Assembly (NCBI GenBank): GCA_032718565.1
Contig: JAVGVS010000516.1
Coordinates: forward strand, 153,197 to 217,196
Source of the DNA: Distichodus sexfasciatus
Taxonomy: Eukaryota > Chordata > Actinopteri > Characiformes > Distichodontidae
DNA length: 64,000 bases
Reading direction: 5' to 3'
Below are positions 12,011-26,300 of this stretch, piece by piece. Both the position numbers and the translations under genes were made by a program. The first letter of the stretch is position 1. Each line of letters opens with the position of its first letter. Below the pieces are notes generated by a model. The model did not search any database. It worked only from the letters and a program-made list of their open reading frames with translations, and was not told the DNA's origin.

Positions 12011-12229
12011 CCATATGGGATGTCAGTGATCTGGGTAAAACTTTTCCCATTGTTTCTAATGCCAAACTCACAGAAACAGTATAATTACTACACCACCAGC
12101 TTTTATATTCTCATTACCTCCTTTTGTTTCACCTTCGTCCCTCTATTGATATAGATGATGGTTTAGATTAGCATGAGGAAGCTGTATTGCTGCACCTGAC
12201 TGACATTTTGCTTTTGGCAGAAGAACAAT

Positions 12230-12560
12230 AAAATGTAAAGGGTGTGAGGACAGGGGTTTATCTCCCCACTTCCACATCCATCTGGAGGGTCCAGCTGTCT
12301 TTAATGACGTCTTAAAATATCACATGAAATTAATCCCATTTGAAAGCTGCTGTTGTGCATATTCAGCTGTTTGGGTGCTGGGCCCCTGAGGGCCATTAGG
12401 AGGCTGATTATTATTCCCCTCATCCTTTGGCGCAGGAACATTTAGCCGTATTATGAAGACACCCACAAGGCAGCCTTTTGCTTCAGAATTTTATGCAAAC
12501 AGTGCTTCCATAAATACTTATGTCCAAATAGGCTGTCAAGAGTGAATTGAATGAATATAA
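12230..12560. other. Single-copy stretch upstream of the pre-TSPN exon, possible conserved element
   Basis: Complex, low-repeat sequence with TTTAATGACGTC and GCTGATTATTATTCCCC motifs and no ORF. It stands out from the AT-rich flanks. Weak candidate enhancer or conserved element; not tested. Confidence 0.25.
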
Positions 12561-12599
12561 GGAGGTTATGCATGGCTTAAGCTATTATAGTGAGAGGAT

Positions 12600-13110
12600 T
12601 TTGAGAAATTGTATATTTTAATTTAAAGATAATAATGCTTTATTTTACTGTTATAAAGTGTATTGTATAAATTAAAAAATCTAAATATGAAAAAATGCTT
12701 GTTAGCATGGCATACTACATTAATTAAATTTCTGAATACACGAATAATGTTTGTATAAAAAATTAAATGTAAAAATTTGTTACAGTTATAAAATGTATAA
12801 CATGTATGTAACATTATATATAACAATATCTCATGAGATTAATATTGGTATTGTGAGTAATGATTTTCTGAGCATTCTATATACTTTACAATATTACTTT
12901 TATAATTTTAATAAATAAGTGAGATTTAAATATTAATTTTGGGTGATTCCTGAAAAAGGTGGACTTGCACTATGAGAATTACATTCTAAAATGAACTTTT
13001 AATACAAGCAGCTCTATGGTTCGTGCAAATGCCAGTGCAAAAGCCAAACATGCTGTAAATAAAATCTCCAAACATGTTCACCACAATGTCCTAACAGTTT
13101 ATGTCTCTCT
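12600..13110. other. Very AT-rich intron end
   Basis: Simple AT-rich DNA with no feature until the pyrimidine-rich acceptor of the exon at 13120. Confidence 0.5.
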
Positions 13111-13119
13111 TCTGTGCAG

Positions 13120-13200
13120 ACGTCCTGTGCCCCAACATGAAAGTGCAGCCGGAACAGTTCAGGTCCAACAGCACCAGCGCCGGCCAAAAGGAAGTTCCAG
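13120..13200 (+). CDS. col22a1: col22a1 exon: segment just before TSPN
   Basis: An 81-bp exon with acceptor TCTGTGCAG and donor CCAG|GTGACT, phase 1 at both ends. It reads (x)VLCPNMKVQPEQFRSNST then SAGQKEVPG across the junction; its final G joins the next exon's GC to give Gly. It has one Cys and one N-glycosylation sequon (NST). It links the upstream VWA part, not seen here, to TSPN. The phase match to the next exon across a 13-kb intron is the main support. Confidence 0.75.
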
Positions 13201-16200
13201 GTGACTTACCTCTTTCTACTCTCTTCCTCACATCCAGCTTCTACACACACACACACACACACATTGATTTCAGGTGATACCACTTTTGGGTGGTATCTCA
13301 GGAAAAAGAATCTGCAGAGATTTAAAAGTTGCATTAGGGTTGTTAATTAAAAAGGACAGTCGGATGATTATCTTTATCAACCTGCTAACTTCGTTCTTAA
13401 TTTTATAAGTCTTTTTTTTTTGCTCAAACCGAAAAAGGTTATAAGAAAACGAATGTAATAAACCTTCATTAATCAGACTCTGATTATATAGGAGTGCCAG
13501 TCAAAAAGAGATCGCCCATAACTTGGTCAGTCAAGTTAAGTATTATTTGTAAAATTTAAAGCACAGGCACAAAGGCACTGGTTGAAAAACCTTCAGACTG
13601 TCCAAAAATGTTTAATGGTGATCGTGGTCTATTGGTCAGGACACTCGCCTCTGCGTTCCATTTGCCATTAATGCCCACCTTCCAAATAGTTTTCCAAAGG
13701 CTGAAGTCGAAAGGGATGACATGCACGCCCCTGTTACTCGGAAACCCGACCAAATATCTCGGAGCAAGCACAGAGGACCCTGAGTTCAGAATCCAAGATG
13801 TCTGCTCAGTGTAAAGACTGTAATAAATGCTTTGATTTTTAAAAATGTTTAAACACTTTAGTGTTGTTTGTGTCTAACTTGGCTGTGTACATAATGCAGT
13901 GTTGTTGTAGTGGATAGACGTGTTGCTACGGTCATGTAATACGTGAAATAACGTGTTATGTGTCGTTTATCAAGGGGCGATGCTAAATTGGTTGGTCGAT
14001 GTTTCTAAAAACAAATGACTAGCTTTAGTTAGACGAACAGAAAAGCGAACAGGGTCAGTAACTCAAGACGGTACATTCAGATAAACAGTAAGCAACATGT
14101 GTGTAAATCTTCATTCAACTTCTATCCAATCCTTCTTGTGGTAAATGAAACGATTCCAATTCGGTTTCCCCAGCTTTAGCGGATATGACGTATCTTCGTC
14201 CACTGAATCCTGGATGTAATGGCAAATGAATCCAGCATGAGTCATGGGTTCAAATCACCATTGGGCCCCTAACCAATGTCCTTAACCCTAAATTGCTCCA
14301 TTCAGATTGTCACTACAATTAGGAAAAGGAAGTTGCTCTGGTTATGAGCGTCTGCTCAATGCCGTAAATGTAAATGTAAAGGTGTGATGGGAAATATGAT
14401 AATCACTTTGTAGCTAAATTAATTCTGGTCCAACATATGAGCAAAGGTACAGGATCTTTTTAACTTACAGTGCATTTAATATGTAGATAATAGTGATTTA
14501 TGCATCTTACAGTGATGCTGACAGTCAGTCCCTCCGTGATGCCGGCCTTTTTAAGAGTAGAATGCTGGAAATGCCTGATTTTGCTGCAGGTTTTCTAAAA
14601 AATTGCATTAAAAGCAGTGTTTTTAGGTATTTTGTTGCAATAAAGTTGCGGGAGCAAGTCAAAGTTATGGAAACACTTAAGTATTCTTTTAACAATTAGT
14701 TAAGACGGTATGAACAAAACCACTATTATTTTGCCAATCATTAATCATTTAGTTATTTTTAAGGTAAATGTGAGCGTTTTTATCACACGTTTTCTGCGTC
14801 TTCTAAACGTAACAAGGAAGTAGGTTCACTGACGTATGACTCGACGTTTATCTCAACGTTTATTTACGACTCCAACCTTAATCTACAATCTGCAAACACT
14901 ATTTTTTTTCAAAAGGAATAAAACAATCCAGATAAGATAATGGCACCATTATTAAAAGTTTGTTTATTTGTTTCATGGCAGTTTCCATCACCACCTGTAG
15001 TTTCTTGGGAAATACATCCCTCAGACTTAAAGATTGAGGTGAAAAAGTTTTAAAGTGGAGAGACAGGCGCAGAGGACAGTAAGTCATTTTTCCACTGTTC
15101 TGAGAGCTGTAGAGTCAGTACTCAGCTTCGGGGACAGGTGGATGTTTGTTTTGAGCTACTACAGGGGATTTGAGGTTCTGTGAGAAAAACACCCACTCAA
15201 CCGCCGCAGATTAGGAGTTAAAACAGACCCACACACAGAGAGCGAGAGAGAGAGAGAGAGAGAAGAGGAGAGGGTACGATTATACAGCATGTGCCATTCC
15301 AGTCTCTATAGGAATGAACGCAACATTCAAGACAAAACAGGATTCTCTGTCATCGGTTTCTGAACCATGTGCTTAAGTATTTGGCTCTCAAATAAGAGAG
15401 GTTGTCTGAGTTTTTTATATGTTCAAATCTTTAATAAAGTTGGTTGACCAAGAGGCATTTTAGAAAGTATAAGTGAAAGTGAGTGGTTATTTGTCATTGT
15501 GACCTCTGCATCTGACCCATCTGTGGAGGAGCAGTGGCAGTTACCATGGGCAGCACCCTGAAGTAGTGCTTGGGGACAGTAATTCTCGTTGGGATTCAAA
15601 ACAGTGACCTTTCAATCATTGCACTATCAACTGCCCCAATAATAATACAATAATAATAATAATAATAATAGCCAGTAAACCTATAAATACAATAAATAAA
15701 GAAACTTGCAGCAGTGAAGATTTGCAGCAGATCTGGGAATTAGTTGTTGGCATTTTCTTTGAAACTGCTGAGCTCCAGTGCTGCTGTAAATGGATTTGGT
15801 TTTCTGTTGGTGTGTGTTGTGTAAATAGCACAGTTCATGTCGAGACTAAATAATTGTTCATTTGCTCAGAACCTCCTTGAAGTTTAGATTATCAAATGGT
15901 GCCGAGTATATCAGATAATACTCTCCCAAGTAAGCATCGCGGTTGTTGCTTCACAGTAAATTAGACATTCTCATACACCTCTGTAGTTACGTCCTACGGG
16001 AAATTACATGCTGTTTGCGTGAGACATTGCTTTTCAGTTCTTTTTTTTTTTCCAACAAGAAAAGCTGCTTTTTATTTTTCATGCAACCACCTATGTCTCA
16101 TCTGAGAGACTAAGAGGTTCAGCAGAAGCACTAAGAAAATCTTTGCAAGCTGTATTTGGAGGCGTGCATCGGTGGCAGTGGTTAGCGCCAAGGTTTCAGT

Positions 16201-19200
16201 GAGAAGGCTGAGCCTGTGTGAAGCCAACGCCCCAGGTTTGCGGAGCGCCATCCGGTGCTCTTCTTTCCTCCCACAGTCCAAAAGCATGCAATATAGGTTA
16301 ATTGGCGATTCTAAATTGGCCACATAAGATGTAAATGTGAGTGTGGATTGTGTAAGTATGTGTGTCCTGCGGTGTGTTGGAAGTTTCAATCAGATAATAA
16401 AATGAATGAATGAATGAATGAATGTTGTATTGACTGTGTGAATGTAACAGATGTATAACATTGTTCACCTCCACATTAAGACAATTCTAAAATTTGTGAT
16501 TGATAATAGTTAACTGATAATAATTTCCATACTACTCCACAACTACAAACACAAAAGAGAGACACTTAATTACAACACTGTATTTAGCGCATTTAGGAGT
16601 CTGTGGACTTGGTAGAAGAGAACACAAATATATACATATATATAATGACTATGACCAGAATGTGGATTGAGTATACTGAAATTGCAGAATTTTATTGCTG
16701 CGACTTACCTGAAGCAGGGCAGCACACAACCCAAACGCTGTTGTTTGTTTTCAGTCTTACTTGATGCAGATACTAATTATCTTTGTCAAGGATTTAAGTG
16801 TATAAACATGTTGGCATTTATTCAATGTAATTATGTCTTATGTAAAAGTTTTATATATCTACCACTAAATATTTCTTAAAAGGACCTATAAAATATAAAA
16901 ATATAAAAAATCTTTTAACATATTTGATCATTTGAAGGAAATGATAACTTGCATGCTCCATCTACGGCCAAGACATGTAATAAGGACAACACATTCCCAT
17001 TATAGTCTGGACAGCTGGTTCTAGAGCAGTGCTATAATATTTATGTGGCACCACTTTCCTCTCCAAAGTTAGGTTTCCAACCTCTAAAAACTTTGATTGA
17101 ATCCTTTCAAACACTAAAGTAGGGTGGTGCAATATAGTGATTCAAAATAAAACTTTAAGTAACATTTGTTCGGAGGGTACAGCAACCAGAAAGGTTACGT
17201 GGTGCACAAATCTCATGACTTCAAACTTGTCACCAGTCTTGCTGGTATTCTACCAATTATGGGTGTAATCCAAACTGAACCCCCCAAGCCCTCAAATGGT
17301 TATTGGTCAATCTTCCCCCCAGGCCCAACCCAACGCCATGCCTGACTATAAGTAATAAGGTTTATTACAAGTATAGTTTGATAACAATATCTTAGCATTA
17401 TAATTCAGAAAGTTACTGCCATCAAGGTATTTTTAAAATATATTGGTTCAATCATACTTTTTGACATTTATTATTGCATTATTAGCCAGAGAATGGCAGG
17501 TAACTCTAATTATTCAATTATGAAAGGCAACTTAATAATAAAAAAAGTCAAGTCTTTAATAACATAGTTTATTATACTAGTATGGCAGATCTAAATCGAT
17601 ATATGTATCAGCTCCTCTTCTGAAATTATTTTGTCTTGCAAAGCAAGATGCTACAGAGCCCCTAAAAGAACTAGTGAGAAAAACATGTGTCCACTTTCTG
17701 CTACTTGTGTAATAACTCTGTCAACATTGACTTTATTGTTTTCATATAGCAACATAAAATTCATCCACCTGATATTCTTATCATGTCTTTACAAGTAAAA
17801 GACATTGATCAAGGTACAAAATCATCAAGATAAGTCTGCTTTAAAGACAAAGCAAATTCTGAGCACTGAAAACATCTTCTATAAGTTCTTCAGAACAAAT
17901 TTTAGGAGCAATCTCCTTTGACTTTTAAAAAACATTCTCAAATGTACCATGTCACAGCAACTTTTTATAGAGCACATTTGAAAATAACTAAGTTGATCAA
18001 GTGGTTTATAAATCTATAAAATAATTACCGATAAAATGAAATAGTAAAATAAACTTAAAATAAAATAGAATAAAATAGCAAATTAAAATACAGTTTTGTA
18101 GAGACCACATCACTTTATTTCTGATTAAATGGTTTTTACAATTTGTGGCTGTGTGTCTCTCAGATAGTGAATATGGTCCACAAGTCTGCATTCTCATAAA
18201 AGAGATCTGAGCAGCAAAATTGAATCAGCTGTTATAAAACAGAATTGCAGCAGGATGCCAGGTATTGCGACTGCTTTTCTTATTTTTTCACAGACCTGCA
18301 ACTACAACAGCTCATAAAAGAATAAATATAATGTACATTTTACACTCCAAACTGTGTTGCAAACAGTAAACAGAAAAAGTGATGTGTCTGATTTTTTCCA
18401 GGAGCCAAATTTCCTCACTGTTGGTTAAAGTTTTGAAGCAGACTCTCTTAGCAAAAGTAGTTTATTCAAGTATACACCACGAGTATACTTATTATATACT
18501 AAAACTTGGCGCAGTATACCTTCTGAAGTTTACTTTTATACTATATTTATATGCTTAAGAATAGTATAGTCATGTATACTTGACTTGACTGTATACTGAT
18601 AAGTATAAAGAAAAGTCTACTAAAGTCTAAAAGTATACTTTTGAAATATTAAATGATTCCCATAAAGCATACTAAAAGAAGTACTTTTATAAACTTAAAA
18701 TGTTCCAATTCTAGGGCCAAGAAGTATTAAATTAGAGTACTCTCTACTAGGGCTGGGTATCAAGCAGCGATATCCCTAACCGATTTTATCTCATTCACAA
18801 GGTCACAAGGATCCGATCTAATTCTCGATTCGGGATTCATATCGCATTTATTTAGAGATTTATTTGCGCCATCATTTAGTTTTGTTTTATTATAAAAATA
18901 ACTTGTTTTTAAAACCCATGTTGCCAACACGCCTTTAGGCCAGACGGTGATTTGAGCGAAAGCAGCCAGCCATGACTCTATTTGGTTTCGGGTTTTGCTG
19001 CCCCACGCTTTTGAGAAGTTTCCTTAAGGGTCAGCGTAGAAGTAGTGTATAGTCAAGAGGCAAGATCGATCCGCTAATTTTGAATCGATATCAGATTAAC
19101 GAGAATCGAGACGACCGTGAATCGATTTTAACTCCCCCAGCCCTACTTTCTAGCACACTACAAGGTACATGGTGTACATGGTCCAGAAAGTATTTTGCTA

Positions 19201-20294
19201 TACTTATACTTATACTCACATACTTAATAAAAATGAACTTTAAGTATACTACTTTTTGCTATATTACAAAAAAGGACTGACAAATTGTTAGTTGACTCTT
19301 GTGAATCGACAGATTTTCATCATCATGTGTTTACATTAGTATTAGAAGGTGTTAGTTCGATTCGACCATCTTGACGGATTCTTATTTTCCGTGACTACAT
19401 TACACACTCGCTGTCCCTGAGGTCACCGAGGCTGGGTGGAAAGTGCTTGAGTTCACCATCACCACTTTTTGTTCATGGGGTCTCCACACAGGCAGGATGG
19501 AGGTTCTTTAAAGCTCGTAGCGTAGGGTGGAAAGTGGCCCTGCCCGAAATAGCTCCCCTCCAGCGGGACGATGATTACACGTTTTTGCCGCTGTAATTAC
19601 AGAGCCGCTCACGCCGAGCGAGCGCGGAGCAGTGACACGGTGCGGGGTGACGGCGGGACAAACACCAGCACGCCAACAGCACAATAAAGAGAAAACCAAC
19701 AGATGCAACCTTTTTAATAACTTGTTGCGCTTTCATCACAAGTGTTTTCCACTTTTTAAATAGATGGAAGGTGGATATTATAATAATGATAAGTATAATG
19801 TATCACCGGTACTGGCGTGGCACATTGAGTAGACCCCATCCACGGCGCTTAAGGCAATTACAGATAATAATAATAATGATATTTAAAAAAAGAATAAATA
19901 AAATAATAATAATAATGGACTTTATAAAAATCAGAGAATATCCGCTTATAAAATTACAATTTTAAATATAATTTCTGATTGCTCTGAAATTTACGCCTCT
20001 CTCACATCTACTTTTGTTTCTGCTTTTCTTTTGTATGTTCTTTTTTTTTTTTAATTTGCAGATTTTATTTTTGTTTCTGCTTTTTTTTGTATGTGCTTTT
20101 ACTGCAGCGCATTTTTCATTTTGTTTCTGCTTTTTTCTTTTTGCATGTCTTTTAACTTGCAGCACATTTTCATTTTGTTTCTGCTTTTTTCTTTTGTATG
20201 TCTTTTTTTAACTCTGCCAATGATTTTGATTTGTTTCTGCTTTTTTCTTTGTTCGTGTTTTGTCTCTAGAGGCCACCATTCGTGCTTCTTTCTA

Positions 20295-20358
<64 letters not shown>

Positions 20359-23300
20359 TTTCTCCTACAAAACTAATTGTGCAATTTGAACTGTAAGTCG
20401 CAGAAGGCTGACATTTTCAAGAAACGTATGAAAAATCATAGCGGTCGTTTGATAATTGTGGCTATAAAGCAAATTTTAACTCTGCGGGTCACTATGAATC
20501 CTCAGAAACGCATGCAGTCCGATTCAGTGAGGCGGCCGCAATAATAACACGCCAGAGTGACATCATATTTGCCAGATTGCCAGCTTTCAAACATTATTGC
20601 ATTGGAATTGAGTTGCATGTCCTAAAAACGTGACCATAACCTAGTTAGTTCATACAGCAGTGATCGAGCTATTTAGCTCTATAGCAAAGAAAATTTAGTT
20701 TTGACCTCAGCTATAAACAGCTGTATCTTTTGGACTGCTTTTGGTCCAGCTTAGCATCAATAAAGAATTCAGAAGGAACAATAGGGGGTGCTATATCTCA
20801 AGAATTGTAAGTCTGATTTTGCTGAAATTTGGTATAAACTAAGGGGTTTCAACTGGTGGTGACATGCACCGCTCTCATTACTGAATCTACTTTTTAAAAA
20901 ATGAGTCTATTATTTCAGATGTTTTGGACATTCCTGGTGAGTTAATGAATTTACCCATTGCTTAGTCTGGAATGGTGGTCTTGGGGACAGAACCAGTGGA
21001 AAACCTCTGGTATAAACAATTAAAACTAACATATGTGACTTGCACGGCAAAACTAGTCATTGTCGAACGTAGGAGGTTTCCGAGGAAAACGAAAGGCGAG
21101 TGTTATGGGGTAAGATTTTGGATTTTTTGTTTTTGTGCTCTGGAAACAGTGGAAGGTCTATACTGGTAATTGCTGTGAATAAATTTAGCTGAAAACTTAC
21201 TCCCTTTCCATCCTAAAAACGTGACTTTCTTGATGTGAGGAATTCAATTCCCGCAGAATGTTAAAAGTTTCTGTTTTGACCGCTCTACTTCAATATTTAT
21301 AGGCTAACGTAAATGCAAACGTGCGACCGCACCAAGCTGTGAGTGCTACGGCGATAGTCAACTTCAAAGGCAGATTTCTCCGTTTCTCACTTGGCGTGAC
21401 AGGAGAAACCCGACTCCTTTGAATGTTGATATCTCAGTCATATGTCGTTCGATTCATTCCATATAGGTATCGTTTTGAAGGTTGATTTATGCCCTTTCAT
21501 GATAAACATAATAACTCTCTTTTGAAAATTTGCGACAAGTGACTGGTTTTGCCGTGCAGAGTCACATATGGAAAAGGGAAATAAACAATGTTGCTCTTTG
21601 AACAATGGGGTGTGCTAATTATTCAGTGCCACTATTTGAACAATAAGGGGCGCTAAAAATGCTACCTAAATTTATGCAGTCTGATTCATTGACTCATTTC
21701 TTCAACGCTTATGGCATCAGCTGCTTTTGTGCTGCTTTTTGCCCCTTTGGCTTGGACCCTGCTCGTTGCTGCTTGCGGCTATATTTCTTTTTAAAATGAC
21801 CAATGCTCCTAACATGCTGTTGTTACTGTATATCCTCTCAACTTTTTATATAATTATACTGTATATAGCAGAGATGACAGTAAAGTTTACTTTGACTTTG
21901 AAAAATATGCTACCCATCGAATTGTGTTATCCACCGGATATGCGCATGCATAAATCAACAAAACACTGTCATACCATAGACATAATGATAACCCTATACA
22001 ACTAAATAACCATATGCCTGCCTCTAAACTTAACCCTAACCAGTAATGAAAATTCAACATTTCTGAAGTCTGAAATGTGTTCCAAAAACAGTTTAGGTCA
22101 GAAAGACACTCATGCAAACACACATGCACAAGCACACATACATACACACACACACAAACACACACACACACACTTAACCAAAACTACAAATGCATATGTT
22201 AGTGAAACATGATACTTCATACTTGAACAAACAAAACCATTTTACAAACTATAAAAACTATAAACACAAATGCATTCTAACTACTTTTAATCAATCCTTG
22301 CATTCAGCAATGAATAGTGATTATAACAGAAACCACAAGCTCACAATACTCCTACTGTTCTAGAAGCACCAAGACTACAGCAGCACGGAAACGTCTGTCA
22401 GAAGGAATTTCAGCGTAGGCGTAGTTTAGCTGGAGAGTGAGAAAGAGAGAGAGATGCAGGGAAACTTGAGAAGCCTATGGTCTGTTTTTATGATATTTTA
22501 TACTTTCTCGCTGCAGGAGAGCGATTCTGTTGCCAGGACGCTTGACCACCTGTTTCCGTGCGATTTCTAGGGACAGGACACACACAACAACAACAACAAC
22601 AACAACAAACAATTATACCAACAACAACGTGTCTTTTTAATTTTGCATCAGAATCTTCATGATTTTGCTTAACTCTGGCTGTTAATGGAACATTTCTGCT
22701 GCAGTTTATATGACTTATTCAGCTTTTAAAAGAAAAACATTCTATGTATTATTTTTATATTTAATAGATTTTTACTTGGGAAGAACTGAACAGTTGTTCT
22801 GACACAACAATTCAAAGACATAAAATAAGTAAGAATGATTTTGCTGGATGACTTTTACATTGAAATTTACACCATTTTTCACACACTATTATTACAACCT
22901 TTAATTCCATTTCCTAATTAAAGGTTTCTCTGGAGCAACTTGGAGTCTTGCTAGTTTACATTTACTTTTAAATTTATCTTTACAACATTTAGCAGATGCT
23001 CTTATCCAGAGTGCAGAGGTAGTGTGTCTATAACTTCATTACTTAAGTGAAAGTACAGAATTCGCTAAATGTTACTCCAATACAAATGAAAGTTCTTCAG
23101 TCAAATTTTTAAACTTAAGTTTAAAAAAATACTTAAGTATTAAAAGTACATCTTCTTTCTCCACATTGTTGCATTTGATCACGGCACTTACAATACCTAA
23201 TGCCTCTGACTAGCTTGTAGAAGCTGTAGAATAAGGAACTGGTAGAATGTTACAGAATGAAACACAACCCGAACTGAAAAGGAAACCAGGTACTAGTTTA

Positions 23301-26300
23301 TTTTTATAATTAATTTTAAGACTACACACCCCCACAAAACATTTTAGTGTTCTGACACAGCTCTGGCAGTGTGTGCACACATATATGTATGTGTATGTTA
23401 ATCAGGAGGACAGTGCAGTAGCTGTAAATGCAGTCTGCTCAGAACATAAAATTAACGTTCCAATCTAGCTTCATGACTTTCCAACAGCAATGTTTTAAGC
23501 AAAACAGAAAACGGTAGAACTGTCTGAACTTGGTTCTATAGTTACAGTTACTCGAGTCCAAGTCAAATCTCAAGCCTTTTGAGGCCGAGTCTCAAGTTAA
23601 GGTGTTTGTGCGACTTAAGTGCGACTCAAGTCCAAGTCTTAGACCCGAGTCCCTATCTCTGCCTCCGGCTAAGTTACTCACCTTAACAAACTATCAAAGA
23701 AATCAGAAGTTAGCGAGAATGCATGCATCAAAGCTAGTGGGTAAGTGCCCCATTTTTAAAAACTGATGGATGCTTGCGGGACCCATCAGTGGTTTTAGAC
23801 ATCACCAGTGGTTTTGCACCATCACCGCCACTGCGGCTCAGTTAAAAGCTGAACCTCTTAGTATAAACTCTTTCATAAAGACAGTGTTTAGTCTGCGGGG
23901 GGGGATAAAGTGGAAATATTGACTCAGTGTCACTAGCGGTGGTGATCTGACGTCTGTGAGTTTCTCTCTGAACCTTTGAGTATGACCATTAACTTCCTTC
24001 CCAGTCCGACACCAAAGGGGCCGGATGCTACTGTCGTTGCTATGGATATTTGCTTGTTGTGTATGGGAGTGTCCAGTAAAATATACTGGGTGGGCAAACC
24101 ATCAACCCACAATACACAGTCACGTTTTGCTGTCTTTGTGAGGTCATTCCATTGAGTCCTGTAATGAATAGTTGTAAATAATCCTGCAGCTACACCTAAA
24201 ATTTACCCTAACCTCAGTAACCAAAAATAAATATTTTCCTTCTTTTAGTTTTTCACATAAACCCTAAAACTAAAACCACATAAAACTTTTCTATTAAGAC
24301 TTCTGTTAACTCGATTAAGGACCGGCCTTCACATCGGAAATGTCCTCTTAAGATTCTTAACAAATCTCAAATTAACGAATTTCCAAATTTTAAGCGACAA
24401 TATGGTCATCAGAGACACGCCAAACTTTCACACACAAACCTACACACCCACACACTGCTTCGTTGCCGTGACGTACAGTATTTGCTCACTGAAGTGTTTC
24501 TGAACAACATCTGGACCAACAAGTGCTGTTTATTGTTTATTGGCTGTATATCTGAAACTCTGACACAAACTCGGGTGTAATTAGTGGCTCTGATATCATC
24601 ATGTGCCGGAGAAGGAAAAGTTCTGTTTCTCACTATTGCTGGGGTAATGAGAATTTAAGTTGACCTTGTGAGGATATAAATACCCTCCTGTGCGGTGCTG
24701 GTGTGGTCAGAGTGACCCACATCTCTCTCCAACCTTAAGGGTCTGTTTATGCTGCTGATTTTTCCACCGAGGCCTATTTTTACCATTTGCATGGGCATCT
24801 GTTGATGTGACGTGAGACATTCAGTCACGGATACCACCCCAGTTTGTGTGTGTGTGTGTGTGTGTGCGTATTTAGGGTGAACCTGACTGTCCCCTAAAAT
24901 AAAAAATATATAATTTTTATGACTTTTTGGGGGCATTTATACATGTGAGGACAACTTTTCACAACAAAAAGTGCAAAAATTTGGAAAACACAAAAAATTA
25001 GTTAAAAAGTAAGTGTTCCAAGCATTATTTACATTAGAATTATTAATCTAGATAAGATTAATCAGTCATTGGAAGGATAACAAGGCCTTGTGAAAGTGAG
25101 AGATTATTTGTCATTGTGAACACAGCACAGCACACAGTGCACCACAACCAAATGTGACCTCTGCATTTGACCTTTCCATGAAGGAGCAGTGGGCAGCTAA
25201 CGTGGGCAGCACCCAGGGAGCAATGCTAGGGAACAGTACCTTACTCATGAGTACCTCAGTAGTACCTTTACTGGTGACCTTCTGATCACATGGCAAGCGC
25301 CCAGCGGTTATGCCACCAATTGCCCCTGTGTGTGTGAGTGTTTGTGTGTTAATATGGTGGACATGGACCTGGGTTTCTCCTTAAAGATAGAATAACTCGA
25401 GATTTGTTAGACTTTTGTGGCTCTCCGAGGTTGTTTTTGTCCAGACTTCTTGCTAAAAATGCTTTTAAAGAATGATTTCTGGTTGCGTGTTTTTACCGTA
25501 CATATATTCCCCATATTTTGTAACGGTTTTATCCTATGCATTCTACTTGAGAACTAGTATGTACTTGAAATTTGATTGTTGTAAAAGACTAAAAATTTAA
25601 AAGACTAAGGATTTTGTTAAGACCTTAGGATGGGTTCATTTAAATTTAGAATTTGAGGTTTAGGTTTAAGGTGAATGCTGAGGGTTGAGGGTTGTGATTA
25701 GAAAGTTCTGGTAAAATAGAGACAGTTATGCATGAGTGATAGATGTGAGAGATATCAGGTGTCTTTGTCTTCATACTGATATAAAAACAGATCTCAAGTA
25801 GTAAACGTGTGGAATATGATTCTTGACTTCACAGATGGTAGACTCTGCTGTAAAAAGAGCTGACTCACCTTTGGCCAGTTTACAATTACTGCATCTGACT
25901 TGGCAGTCTTTAATGCAACATCAGGGATTTGGAAGCAGCAACCATGCAATAAAACACACAAAAAAACAAACTCCCACATACACAACTGGTGGTATTTGAT
26001 TCTCTATCAAGCTCATAGCGGGACTGCAATGGCACTGTTTACAAAAATTCATTTTAGTTTTAAGGAAAATCAAATCTCCAAAGTCTGATCCTTCTGCAAA
26101 AACCTGTCATGTTTTCCACGACGTTTTCTTAATCTCCAATACTCCACCTGGTGGCTGCCTATTAAAATGAGCAGTAATAAAAAGAATAAAAGATTTTAGG
26201 TCTCTCCGTTAATCAGATCAGTCTAGCTATTACTTCTGCCAGTTCTACCAGCTTACTCAACCTCAGAGGTGGATGTTTGTAGTGTATTAATGATTTTTTT

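Noticed and set aside
1..13119. VWA domain exons of col22a1
   Set aside because: I looked for a splice-flanked frame with the MIDAS-type DxSxS motif on the + strand and saw none, so these exons are probably upstream of the window.
20011..20268. CRISPR-like direct repeats
   Set aside because: The units are imperfect, T-rich and lack unique spacers of constant length, and the genome is vertebrate.
20091..20396. Phe- and Ile-rich 101-codon frame
   Set aside because: It is composed of the T-rich tandem array and the ATT microsatellite.
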